A stretch of 64,000 nucleotides of DNA from Citrobacter telavivensis (GCA_009363175.1 CP045205.1:620001-684000); one strand, 5' to 3'. Counted from the first letter of the stretch, positions 43,291 through 50,807 are shown. Notes: generated from the sequence alone by a model not told the origin. Numbers and translations: made by a program.

Positions 43291-43737
43291 TTATGAGGTT
43301 AAGGTCTGATTTAACAGGGCAAGCACCTGGCTGGCGTCACCCTGCTTCAGTTGATTGATGAAATCCTGATGGATAATTTTGCGGCATAGCGTGCCGATGA
43401 TTTTGACCTGGTCCTCTTCACCGGTTTGCGGCACGCCGAGGCAAATCCAGCAGTTGACGCCTTCGCCGTCGCTCGCCTTCCAGTCAAGACTCTGGGTTTT
43501 ACGGGCAAACAGAACAAAGGGTTGCTTCACGCAGATGCTTTTTCCGTGAGGAACGGCGATGCCTGAGCCGAATCCCGTGGAATGCAGTTTTTCCCGCATC
43601 AGTAGCGTTTGCAGAAATAACGAACGATCGGTGATATAGCCATTCTTAAACGCTATTTCCGCGAGTTGTTTGAGGATGGAATAAGGGGTATTCCCCTGAA
43701 TATTCAGATCAATACAGTTTGCGCCGACTGCTGGCAT
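43291..43737 (-). CDS. frvA: Frv PTS fructose-type IIA component
   Basis: This 148-residue PTS_EIIA type-2 protein has its phosphorylated histidine in GSGIAVPHGKSICV. It accepts phosphate from HPr and passes it to FrvB. The length matches E. coli FrvA. It is the first gene of frvABXR, and a strong inverted repeat lies 10-38 bases upstream of its start. Confidence 0.95.
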   Translation of the reverse strand: MPAVGANCIDLNIQGNTPYSILKQLAEIAFKNGYITDRSLFLQTLLMREKLHSTGFGSGIAVPHGKSICVKQPFVLFARKTQSLDWKASDGEGVNCWICLGVPQTGEEDQVKIIGTLCRKIIHQDFINQLKQGDASQVLALLNQTLTS

Positions 43738-43747
43738 AGAGTGACTC

Positions 43748-43775
43748 CGTTAAAATCTTTTTTATGATTTTAACG
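43748..43775. promoter_or_regulatory. Inverted repeat upstream of frvA
   Basis: CGTTAAAATC and GATTTTAACG are perfect 10-bp arms separated by eight bases (TTTTTTAT). The repeat ends ten bases from the frvA ATG. It could be an operator for FrvR or a leader hairpin that controls frvA translation or transcription. Confidence 0.5.
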
Positions 43776-44219
43776 ATGAACGGACGATGAGATGAGCGGC
43801 AATATGTCGGCGGGTAATGACATAATTCGCGCTAAGCATGTGCAGCCTTTGTGCGCAAGCCCACATTTTGACGCCTTACACCGGGAAAAATAGAGGCGTT
43901 GTGGACCTCTTAATCGTAAAAAAAAGCGATGGTTATCACATTTTTCTCTTTTTATAAAAGCGACATAACCCGTTGCCGAGGGAGTCTTAATGGCGATTTT
44001 TTCATGCTTTATTAACTCAATGATAAGTAAGGGAATTGAAAAGTAATCTCTGGATAAAATTCAATTTATAAATGAGATATATATCACAAAAAACAGCTTT
44101 ATAATGAGCCTGTCAATATTAGGTGATTACGAATTTATCAGCATTATGTGATCTTCATTGCAAATATCAAGCATGGAGTCAGGGAAAAATGTTTCTACGG
44201 ACGCTTCGGAGGAAACACA
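43776..44219. other. Control region between frvA and the PTS/kinase/aldolase cluster
   Basis: This 444-base region is AT-rich. On the plus strand a TATAAT stands at 44100-44105 with an imperfect CRP-like dyad TGAGATATATATCACA just before it (44073-44088). Another TATAAA at 43952 precedes a possible 18-codon frame. GGAGG at 44209-44213 is the ribosome-binding site of the kinase gene. No gene with a recognised product was found. Confidence 0.45.
43990..44046 (+). CDS. Possible 18-residue small protein or leader peptide
   Basis: A frame encoding MAIFSCFINSMISKGIEK is preceded by GAGGGAG five bases before the ATG, better than expected by chance, and by TATAAA at 43952-43957. It lies about 170 bases upstream of the phosphofructokinase-like gene. 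No homologue is known to me, so coding status is uncertain. Confidence 0.25.
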   Translation: MAIFSCFINSMISKGIEK

Positions 44220-45200
44220 ATGAAAATGGGTATTGTCATTAGTGGTGGAGACGTTTCTGGAATAAATAATTTCATATTCCAGGTCGCCAGACTCGCGGAT
44301 GCAAAAATTACGTTATTCAATGGTGGTATTCCCGGTTTACTGGAGAAAAATCACCATGACGTGACATGGCGGGATTTGGTCGATTTTTCTATCGCGGCGA
44401 TACCTGTCATTACCTCAGGAAGAACCACCCGGAAGTTGCAGCGTAGCGAGTATGAAGCGATCGCCAGAAAACTTAAGTCGTTGCACATTGATGTGCTGAT
44501 TATGGCGGGTGGCGACGGCAGTTTACAGTTTCTCAATACCCTGAGCGAGTTTGATATTAATTGTTTTGGCGTAGGAATGACTATCGATAATGATGTTTAT
44601 GGCAGCCATTATACGATTGGTTTTTCGACCGCCTGCGAACAGATTATTAAGGAGGTTTCACGTTTAAGAAATACCGGCAGAGCGCTGCCCGGCCGCGTGT
44701 TTATGGTGGAATTGTTGGGCGGATATTGTGGTGAATTAACCCTGCAATCGGCCATTAAATGTAATGCAGATATTGCCCTGATCCCGGAATCCCAGATGCC
44801 GCTTGAAACCTTAGCGCAGCGGGTGAAGCAGAAACTGGCCATCCAGAACAGCGTGATTATTCTGTGCTCCGAAGGCTACACCCGAGAATATTCTCCCGGC
44901 TTTCAGGGAGCGATTGACACAATGATTAAACAACTCGAACCGCGAATTGGCGAGCGAATTCGTAAAACGATAGTCGGTTACGGTTTACGGAATGGCGATC
45001 CGACCTGTGAAGAAATTTATCAGGGCACCATTATGGCGAGCGAAGTGGTTCGGTGCATCCAGTCAGGGATGAAAAATAAAGCGATTATTATAAATCAAAG
45101 TAATAAACCTATTCCGATTGATCTCGTAAGTATGAAAAAACGTCTGGTTGATACAGAAGGACATCATTACAAACTTGCCAAACAACTCAATATTATTTGA
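44220..45200 (+). CDS. Phosphofructokinase-A-family sugar-phosphate kinase
   Basis: The 326-residue protein is a divergent PfkA relative. The ATP-binding signature AGGDGSLQFLNTL (GGDGS, 97-101) is of the ATP-dependent type, and the catalytic TIDND (D123) is intact with YGSHYTIGFSTA following. GRVFMVELLGGYCGELTL corresponds to the substrate-binding segment of PfkA. Compared with E. coli PfkA, H249 is replaced by tyrosine (VGYGLRNGDP, Y254) and G124 by methionine (M120), while R252 is kept (R257). A sugar phosphate other than fructose-6-phosphate is therefore likely. The ATG at 44220 has GGAGG upstream. It leads a PTS/aldolase cluster, so it probably makes the bisphosphate split by the aldolase. 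Confidence 0.85.
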   Translation: MKMGIVISGGDVSGINNFIFQVARLADAKITLFNGGIPGLLEKNHHDVTWRDLVDFSIAAIPVITSGRTTRKLQRSEYEAIARKLKSLHIDVLIMAGGDGSLQFLNTLSEFDINCFGVGMTIDNDVYGSHYTIGFSTACEQIIKEVSRLRNTGRALPGRVFMVELLGGYCGELTLQSAIKCNADIALIPESQMPLETLAQRVKQKLAIQNSVIILCSEGYTREYSPGFQGAIDTMIKQLEPRIGERIRKTIVGYGLRNGDPTCEEIYQGTIMASEVVRCIQSGMKNKAIIINQSNKPIPIDLVSMKKRLVDTEGHHYKLAKQLNII

Positions 45201-45211
45201 GGAGACCTTAC

Positions 45212-45526
45212 ATGCTGAAAATTCTTTGCGTATGTGGCTGCGGCCTCGGTTCAAGTTTTGCTATTGAAATGACGGCGAAAGCGGTTTTAAAGAAACTGGA
45301 AATTCCTGCGCATATCGAACATACCACGGTATCCGAAGCGGGAGCGTTTAAATCTGACATGATCCTGACGCAAAAAACCTTTGCTGACATCTTAACGGCT
45401 GATGCCAGCGAAGAAGAAATTAAACGGGTCGTGGTTCTGAATAAGCTCACAGACAAAGACGAAATTGAAGCCAAGATCGTCGCGTTTTTAAAAGAGCGGA
45501 ATCTGAAGGTAGCCCATTATGAATAG
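45212..45526 (+). CDS. PTS IIB component, ascorbate/galactitol type
   Basis: The 104-residue protein starts MLKILCVCGCGLGSSFAIEM; the phosphocysteine is C8 in the loop CGCGLGSS, equivalent to CGNGQGSS of UlaB. It relays phosphate from IIA to sugar at the membrane IIC. GAGGAG precedes the ATG and its 3' end overlaps the IIC start by eight bases. Confidence 0.92.
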   Translation: MLKILCVCGCGLGSSFAIEMTAKAVLKKLEIPAHIEHTTVSEAGAFKSDMILTQKTFADILTADASEEEIKRVVVLNKLTDKDEIEAKIVAFLKERNLKVAHYE

Positions 45527-46886
45527 CTTCGTTGAATTCATCGTTAAAGATTTGCTCGGTCAGGCGTCGATATTAATTGCTTTTATCGCGATGCTCGGGC
45601 TTATCCTGCAAAAGAAATCGCCGGGAAAAACCGCTGAAGGCACGTTTAAAACGTTGCTCGGTTTTTTAATCATGATGGCCGGGATTAACATTATTGTCGC
45701 CACACTGACCTTCCTGAACGATATTTTTACTCAGGGATTTGGCATGAAGGGTTACATTACCGATGTGGCCGCCATTGCCGGATTAGCCAACCGCGAGTTG
45801 GGCTCAGAAGTGGCGTTAACCCTGATGGTGATTTTTGCTGTCAACATCATCATCGCGCGTCTGACGCCGCTGAAATACATCTTCCTGACCGGACAGGCGT
45901 TATTGTGGATGGCGACCATTGGCGCGGTCATTGGCTATAAATCGGGTCTTACCGGACTGCCGCTGATTCTGACCGGTGGTATTTTTGGCGGCATCATGGC
46001 GGTTCTGATGCCTGCGCTGGCGCAACCGGTGGTCAGACGTATCACCGGCTCGGATGATGTGGCGCTGGGACACTTTTGCACCATTGGCTACCTGGTACAG
46101 GCGGCGGTGGCTAAGGTGGTGGGCAAAGGGTCCCGCTCCACGGAAGACCTCGAATTACCTGATAACTTCAAGTTCTTACAGGATACCTACCTCGCAATGG
46201 CGGTCGTGATGGTACCGATGTACCTCATTCCGGCGCTGGCGGCGGGTCCGGAATATATCGCCCAGTTCTCCGGTGGTGTTAACTACCTGATGTATGCCTT
46301 CATGCAGTCCATTCAGTTTGTGGCCGGCGTCTTCGTGCTCTACAGCGGCGTGCGTTTGTTGCTCAACGAACTGGTTCCGGCGTTTCGCGGTATCGCCATG
46401 CGTATCGTCCCGGATGCTAAGCCCGCGCTGGATTGCCCGGTGCTGTTCCCTTATGCGCCCAACGCGGTGATTGTTGGATTCCTGGCGACAACCGTTGGTT
46501 CCATCATTGGCATGCTGGTGTTCCCGATGTTTGGTCTGGCGATGATTCTGCCGGGTCTGTTAACCAACTTTTTTGCCGGGGGGACGGCGGGGGTGTTTGG
46601 CAATGCGCTGGGCGGTCGTCGCGGGGCGATGATCGGCGGCGTGGTTCACGGTTTGTTCATCACCTTCTTGCCTGCGATTCTGGTGCCGATGCTGGAAACC
46701 TACGGTTTCACCGGCGTCACGTTCAGCGATTCAGACGTCATCAGCTCTGGCCTCGTCTTAGGTCACGCCTTCCAGAATAACTGGCTCTTTGTTGCGTTGT
46801 TCATTGTTTTTGTTGCCGCACTGGCATGGTTCGTAAACGGTAAATCCGCTAAGCCAAAAGGGGAAAATGTTCATGAGTCTGTATAA
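45519..46886 (+). CDS. PTS IIC component, UlaA/SgaT family
   Basis: The 455-residue permease has 10-12 hydrophobic segments and the typical UlaA N-terminus, FVEFIVKDLLGQASILIAFI, with AGINIIVATLTFLNDIF. The ascorbate and galactitol-related IIC group is indicated, but the transported sugar is not predictable; the presence of a sugar-phosphate kinase and aldolase rather than UlaD-UlaG enzymes argues against ascorbate. The C-terminus overlaps the aldolase start by 14 bases. Confidence 0.92.
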   Translation: MNSFVEFIVKDLLGQASILIAFIAMLGLILQKKSPGKTAEGTFKTLLGFLIMMAGINIIVATLTFLNDIFTQGFGMKGYITDVAAIAGLANRELGSEVALTLMVIFAVNIIIARLTPLKYIFLTGQALLWMATIGAVIGYKSGLTGLPLILTGGIFGGIMAVLMPALAQPVVRRITGSDDVALGHFCTIGYLVQAAVAKVVGKGSRSTEDLELPDNFKFLQDTYLAMAVVMVPMYLIPALAAGPEYIAQFSGGVNYLMYAFMQSIQFVAGVFVLYSGVRLLLNELVPAFRGIAMRIVPDAKPALDCPVLFPYAPNAVIVGFLATTVGSIIGMLVFPMFGLAMILPGLLTNFFAGGTAGVFGNALGGRRGAMIGGVVHGLFITFLPAILVPMLETYGFTGVTFSDSDVISSGLVLGHAFQNNWLFVALFIVFVAALAWFVNGKSAKPKGENVHESV

Positions 46887-47715
46887 CTTCAACGAGATCC
46901 TTAAAATCGGCCAGGAAAGAAATTTCAAAGCGATTGGATCTTTTAACCTGCACTGTATTGAAATGCTGCCCGCGTTTTTTAAAGCGGCGCAAAAAACGAA
47001 TAGCCCGTTGATGATTCAGATTTCAACCGGGACGGCAGAATATCTGGGCTATCGCCTGTTAGTGGATGCGGTACGTTCGCTGGCAGAGAGCGAGAATGTC
47101 CCGACCTGCCTGCATCTGGATCACTGCTCTGATATCAGCGCCATTGAGACGGCGATGAATGCCGGGTTTTCCTCGGTCATGTATGACGGCTCGCACCTGG
47201 GACTGGAAGAGAATATCGGTAATACCCGCATCGTGGTGGAGATGGCACGACCACGAAATATTACGGTGGAAGGCGAGCTCGGGGCTATCGGCGGCTCAGA
47301 GGATGGTAAAGCGGTGGCGGCGGAGGATATCTGCTTTACGACGGTAGAAGATGCCAAACGCTTTGTTGATGAAACGCAGGTCGACATGCTGGCGGTGTCG
47401 GTGGGCACGGTGCACGGTTTGTATACCGGTAAGGCGCAGATTCAACATCAGCGGCTGAAAGAGATCAGCGCCGCGACCGCTGTTCCGCTGGTATTACACG
47501 GTGGAACAGGGGTGAGTGATGACGATATGCGTCTGGCGGTTACCGAAGGCATTAATAAAGTGAATGTCGGTACGGAAATGAACGTGCAATGGGTCGATCA
47601 GTGTAAAAACACCTTTGAGAAAGGCAAGGTGAATGACAGCGTACGTAAGTTTTTAATTCCGGCAAATAATGCGGTAACCCAGGTATTAATGGAAAAGATC
47701 GCTTTATTTAAATAA
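46873..47715 (+). CDS. Class II (zinc) ketose-bisphosphate aldolase
   Basis: The 280-residue protein belongs to the fructose/tagatose-bisphosphate aldolase family (GatY/KbaY/FbaA). The catalytic aspartate and zinc ligands are in CLHLDHCSD (D83, H84), with the other zinc histidines in VGTVHGLY (H181) and VLHGGTG (H209). The phosphate and active-site residues VEGELGAIGG are present. It should cleave the bisphosphate made by the neighbouring kinase into triose phosphates. The second ATG (46873) is chosen because the AGGGG site is too close to the first, two codons earlier. Confidence 0.92.
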   Translation: MSLYNFNEILKIGQERNFKAIGSFNLHCIEMLPAFFKAAQKTNSPLMIQISTGTAEYLGYRLLVDAVRSLAESENVPTCLHLDHCSDISAIETAMNAGFSSVMYDGSHLGLEENIGNTRIVVEMARPRNITVEGELGAIGGSEDGKAVAAEDICFTTVEDAKRFVDETQVDMLAVSVGTVHGLYTGKAQIQHQRLKEISAATAVPLVLHGGTGVSDDDMRLAVTEGINKVNVGTEMNVQWVDQCKNTFEKGKVNDSVRKFLIPANNAVTQVLMEKIALFK

Positions 47716-47774
47716 CGCCGTTATTAATGAATGATATTTTGTTGCCCTGTTGTCCATCAGGGCGGGGGATCGCT

Positions 47775-48044
47775 ATGTTTGAATCTTTGAAATCGTTATG
47801 GAAAAAAGAAACACGCCCGCCGGAAGAATATGATGAACAATCCCGTGTTCTGGCGGAAGAAATCGCCAGGCTGGAAGGTGAACTGCAGGGCAACCCAGGT
47901 AATGGCGAAATACAGAAAGCATTAATGCTTACCTATAATCGGGCGCTGTCGGTTTATGCCAAAAGCCAAACGTACCGACAGGAAATTGATTCGCTTTTTG
48001 TACGTATAGATGAGTTACGTAATGTTATTCGCCGGAATATTTAG
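47775..48044 (+). CDS. Uncharacterised 89-residue helical protein
   Basis: The start MFESLKSLWKKETRPPEEYD follows GGGGGAT. Most of the chain is predicted helical with heptad-like leucine, isoleucine and alanine spacing (ARLEGELQ, IDSLFVRIDELRNVIRRNI), suggesting a coiled coil. There is no signal peptide, membrane segment or catalytic motif. I do not recognise its family. It lies between aldolase and IIA genes with gaps of 59 and 32 bases on the same strand, so it is probably co-expressed and may be a regulatory or adaptor subunit. Confidence 0.65.
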   Translation: MFESLKSLWKKETRPPEEYDEQSRVLAEEIARLEGELQGNPGNGEIQKALMLTYNRALSVYAKSQTYRQEIDSLFVRIDELRNVIRRNI

Positions 48045-48076
48045 AGCCAGATTCATTAAGCTCTTAGGGAGTCGTC

Positions 48077-48514
48077 ATGACGATAAAAGAATTACTTATC
48101 GAGGCCGATGCGATTCAGGTTGGCGTAGCAGAAACTGACTGGCAGAAGGTGATTCAACTGGCGGCCAGTCCATTGGTTGCAAAAGGGTATATTTCAGCGG
48201 AATACGGTCAGGCGGTTATCGACAACACCCTCAGTCATGGGGCGTATTATGTGTTTGATGAAGGTGTCGCGATCCCCCATGCCCGTCCAGAGTGTGGGGT
48301 GAAGCGTAACTGTTTTAGCATGGTGCTGCTGGATAAGCCCATTCAGTTTGCTGACAGTGAAGCCGCCGACATTGTCATTATGTTTGGCGCGCAGGACAGT
48401 AATGCGCATATCGAAGAGGGCATTCGCGCCATCGTCGCCTTACTCGACAATGATGAACGCATGGCGAAGCTGCGAGCGGCAAGTTCCCGCGAAGAGGTGG
48501 TCGCGCTGCTATGA
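48077..48514 (+). CDS. PTS IIA component, mannitol/fructose-ascorbate type
   Basis: The 145-residue PTS_EIIA type-2 protein has the phosphohistidine H68 in DEGVAIPHARPECGV and is similar to UlaC. It supplies phosphate to the IIB of this cluster. Placement downstream of the aldolase rather than beside IIB/IIC is slightly unusual. The stop overlaps the next gene by four bases (ATGA). Confidence 0.92.
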   Translation: MTIKELLIEADAIQVGVAETDWQKVIQLAASPLVAKGYISAEYGQAVIDNTLSHGAYYVFDEGVAIPHARPECGVKRNCFSMVLLDKPIQFADSEAADIVIMFGAQDSNAHIEEGIRAIVALLDNDERMAKLRAASSREEVVALL

Positions 48515-49071
48515 AACGACACCTCTCGCCAGACTGTAAAACAGTCATTTTAATCAACGGGATCCCCGCTTCAGGTAAAAGCACGATCACCCGGCAGTTA
48601 TCGGAAGCATTTAGCCTGCCGCTGCTGACGATTGATGGGATCAAAGAGCCGTTTATGGCGCGCTTTACGGATATCGACCGGCCTTTCAATCGGCAGTTAG
48701 GCTGTGCGGCCTATGAGGTGATCTGGTCGATTATCGGCCACTCTCCGGCGAGCGTCGTCTGGCTGGTTGACGCCTGGTTTGGCTTTCAGCCTCGTGAAAC
48801 GTTACTGCGACTATTGCAGCAGGCGGGCGTTGAGAAGGTGGTTGAGGTGTGGAACCACATTACGCCCGAGCTCGCGGTGACGCGCTACGCCACGCGGCTA
48901 CAGGCCCGTAAGTCGGGCCATCCTGGTGAGGAGTATCTGCCTGAACTGGCGCAACTGGCAGCACGCGCTGAGCCGATGCGGCTCGGGCCGGTATTAACGG
49001 TAGACCAGGCGCAAGCGTTGGATATTAACGCCGTTATCACCTGGATAGACGAACAGATAGCGAAAACCTGA
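48511..49071 (+). CDS. P-loop kinase of the AAA/chloramphenicol-phosphotransferase-like group
   Basis: The 186-residue protein has Walker A GIPASGKST (17-25), a possible catalytic aspartate in LLTIDGIKEP, and VVWLVDAWFG as the second strand motif. It resembles small zeta-toxin/CPT-type kinases. It is translationally coupled to the PTS IIA gene. The substrate is unknown; a sugar or nucleotide-like hydroxyl group is possible. No cognate antitoxin is adjacent, so a toxin role is not supported. A terminator follows, making it the last gene of the cluster. Confidence 0.8.
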   Translation: MKRHLSPDCKTVILINGIPASGKSTITRQLSEAFSLPLLTIDGIKEPFMARFTDIDRPFNRQLGCAAYEVIWSIIGHSPASVVWLVDAWFGFQPRETLLRLLQQAGVEKVVEVWNHITPELAVTRYATRLQARKSGHPGEEYLPELAQLAARAEPMRLGPVLTVDQAQALDINAVITWIDEQIAKT

Positions 49072-49097
49072 ACGACAAATTGTCGTTAACACGTTAA

Positions 49098-49119
49098 GGG
49101 CGCCCACGGGCGCTTTTTT
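49098..49119 (+). terminator. Terminator of the PTS/kinase/aldolase cluster
   Basis: GCGCC-CACG-GGCGC (about 49100-49113) is followed by TTTTTT. The T tract runs into the stop codon of the convergent azlD. Confidence 0.85.
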
Positions 49120-49441
49120 AGTGTATCCCCGCCATCCGCAGCAGTGCCGTGACCACGGCAGCGGCAATAATCACCACAATCAATGGCATTTTTCGCCAGG
49201 CGAGGAAGACCGCGAAGGCGACGCCGAGGACGCGCGCCATGCCGGCAAAGTGCTCGCCTTCATAAAAGGTGGTGGCCAGCGCGACGGAAAACAGCAGTAC
49301 CGTAGCGGCATCGGATAACAACGCCTGAGAGCGTTCAGAGAGTGCCAGTCGGCTGCCGAGTTTGGCGCCGCCGAGGCGCATTAAATAGGTTCCCGCCGAT
49401 AAAATGGCGATGCCGACGATGAACAGCGTCATGTTGCCCAT
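49118..49441 (-). CDS. azlD: Branched-chain amino-acid exporter, small subunit AzlD
   Basis: The 107-residue membrane protein with about three to four helices belongs to the AzlD/YgaH family, which pairs with AzlC to export valine or other branched-chain amino acids and methionine. It starts MGNMTLFIVGIAILSAGTYL and follows azlC with a one-base overlap (TAATG). The pair is a distinct copy, with no mprA beside it as at the K-12 ygaZH locus. Confidence 0.87.
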   Translation of the reverse strand: MGNMTLFIVGIAILSAGTYLMRLGGAKLGSRLALSERSQALLSDAATVLLFSVALATTFYEGEHFAGMARVLGVAFAVFLAWRKMPLIVVIIAAAVVTALLRMAGIH

Positions 49442-50100
49442 TATTTCTTCCTCGTCAGTAAACCCAGCAGGGAGAGCAGAACCGGCAGTCCGACCGGTGC
49501 AAAGGGAACGGCGGCGAGCGACACGACGGCACCGCTCAGGCCACGAATCAACGTGGTGCGGTTTTTAAACGCCGGGACGACGAGTGCCAGCAGGATGGCC
49601 GGGAACACGGCGTCCAGTCCAATGGTTTCCGGGGCGGGCAACAGTTGCCCCACCACCGTACCCAGCAACGTTCCCAGCGGCCACAGAATGGCGACGCCAA
49701 GGCCGCACAGCCAGTAGGCGGCTTTGCGCTGCTCCGGGGTTTTCTGCGACAGGCCGAACACCACGCTTTCATCGTTCATAATATGGCAGCCGAAAAAGCT
49801 TGCCGCGCGGGTGCCGACCAGGTCGCGTACCGTCACGCCAAACGGGACATGACGGGCGTTAACCAGTAAGCCAGCAGCGGCGGCGGCTAACGGATTGCCG
49901 CCGCTGGCGATAATGCCAATAAACATAAACTCGGACGCCCCCGCCAGCACACAAATAGAGAGTATAAACGGCACCCAGACCGGGAAGCCGTAAGCCATCG
50001 CCAGCGAACCGTAGGACATCCCCACCACGCCTACTGCCAGGCAGACCAGAAAGATTGCTTTTATTGTGTCTGCCTTCAGACAGGAGAAGAAGCGCGTCAT
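49441..50100 (-). CDS. azlC: Branched-chain amino-acid exporter, large subunit AzlC
   Basis: The 219-residue AzlC/YgaZ-family membrane protein has about five to six hydrophobic segments and the family signatures SILCV-like membrane strand, ASEFMFIGIIASGGNPLAAA and FGVTVRD. It exports small amino acids with AzlD. It is divergent from an XRE-cupin regulator, and an inverted pair of 13-bp elements occupies the shared region, implying local regulation. Confidence 0.88.
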   Translation of the reverse strand: MTRFFSCLKADTIKAIFLVCLAVGVVGMSYGSLAMAYGFPVWVPFILSICVLAGASEFMFIGIIASGGNPLAAAAAGLLVNARHVPFGVTVRDLVGTRAASFFGCHIMNDESVVFGLSQKTPEQRKAAYWLCGLGVAILWPLGTLLGTVVGQLLPAPETIGLDAVFPAILLALVVPAFKNRTTLIRGLSGAVVSLAAVPFAPVGLPVLLSLLGLLTRKK

Positions 50101-50109
50101 GATTTAGCC

Positions 50110-50179
50110 ATATCGAACGAATTTCCATTATAATGAACGCAACACAGATGTTTGACAAGATGAACGATTCGTTCGATAT
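50110..50179. promoter_or_regulatory. Paired operators and divergent promoters between azlC and the XRE regulator
   Basis: ATATCGAACGAAT at 50110-50122 is repeated exactly in inverted orientation as ATTCGTTCGATAT at 50167-50179, 44 bases apart. CATTATAATG (50126-50135) provides a TATAAT on both strands. TTGACA at 50152-50157 with GATATA at 50175-50180 (17-base spacing) is a candidate regulator promoter whose -10 is covered by the right operator. The left operator would cover the azlC start point. The sites are probably bound by the XRE-cupin protein. Confidence 0.65.
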
Positions 50180-50198
50180 AAAAAACATGGAGTCGTGT

Positions 50199-50807
50199 AT
50201 GACACAACCCATCAGCGTGATTGCTAAGAGTCTGGTTCGCGAACGTCAGCGAACGGGGCTGTCTCTGGCAGAAATCGCCCGACGGGCGGGGATTGCCAAG
50301 TCGACGCTTTCCCAACTGGAAGCGGGAAATGGTAATCCTAGCCTGGAAACGCTCTGGTCGCTCTGCGTGGCGCTGGATATTCCCTTTGCGCGGCTGCTGG
50401 AGCCGCAGGCGCAAAAAACGCAGGTGATCCGTTGCGGTGAGGGCACAAAAGTGGTGGCCGAACAGGCGCACTATCAGGCGATTTTACTGGCCGCCTGCCC
50501 GCCAGGCGCACGGCGCGATATCTATTTGCTGTTGACCCAGCCTGGAGCCGACCGCATTTCTCAGCCGCATCCGCCGGGATCGATCGAACACATTATTGTG
50601 ACGAAGGGAAAAGCGCTGGTCGGCCTGACGGAAGCCCCAGAAGTGTTAGGTGAGGGCGACTATATTTGTTATCCCGCCGATCAGGAGCATATCTTTAAAG
50701 CGCTGGAAGCCGATACCCAGGCGATTCTGGTGGCTGAGCAGAGTTTAGCGAACCTGGAATTTCACCGCTATGGTATGCAAAAGGCGCCATCGAATGATTA
50801 CTCTTAA
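50199..50807 (+). CDS. XRE-family regulator with C-terminal cupin domain
   Basis: The 202-residue protein has an N-terminal helix-turn-helix (LAEIARRAGIAKSTLSQLEA, about 20-70) and a cupin sensor domain (about 100-190, HPPGSIEHIIVTKGKALVG and EGDYICYPADQEHIFKAL). Such regulators commonly sense small metabolites and control adjacent transporters, here azlCD. The ATG at 50199 has GGAG upstream; the open frame extends 22 codons further into the operator region without support. It is followed, after 278 bases, by a porin gene on the same strand. Confidence 0.88.
   Translation: MTQPISVIAKSLVRERQRTGLSLAEIARRAGIAKSTLSQLEAGNGNPSLETLWSLCVALDIPFARLLEPQAQKTQVIRCGEGTKVVAEQAHYQAILLAACPPGARRDIYLLLTQPGADRISQPHPPGSIEHIIVTKGKALVGLTEAPEVLGEGDYICYPADQEHIFKALEADTQAILVAEQSLANLEFHRYGMQKAPSNDYS

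Noticed and set aside
43991..44007. Sigma-54 promoter candidate ahead of the PTS cluster (TGGCGATTTTTTCATGC)
   Set aside because: The distance from GG to GC is 14-15 bases instead of the required 12-base offset, and no sigma-54 activator is encoded in the cluster.
44073..44088. CRP site TGAGATATATATCACA before the kinase gene
   Set aside because: Only a partial match to TGTGA-N6-TCACA; relative to the best -10 it would be centred near -31, not a usual activating position. Kept only as a remark in the region description.
44220..45200. Pyrophosphate-dependent phosphofructokinase
   Set aside because: The ATP-type GGDGS motif is present rather than GGDDS, and the lysine of PPi enzymes is not found at the G124 position.
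48511..49071. Zeta-type toxin
   Set aside because: No epsilon-like antitoxin lies beside it and it is coupled to a PTS gene; the P-loop alone does not support a toxin call.
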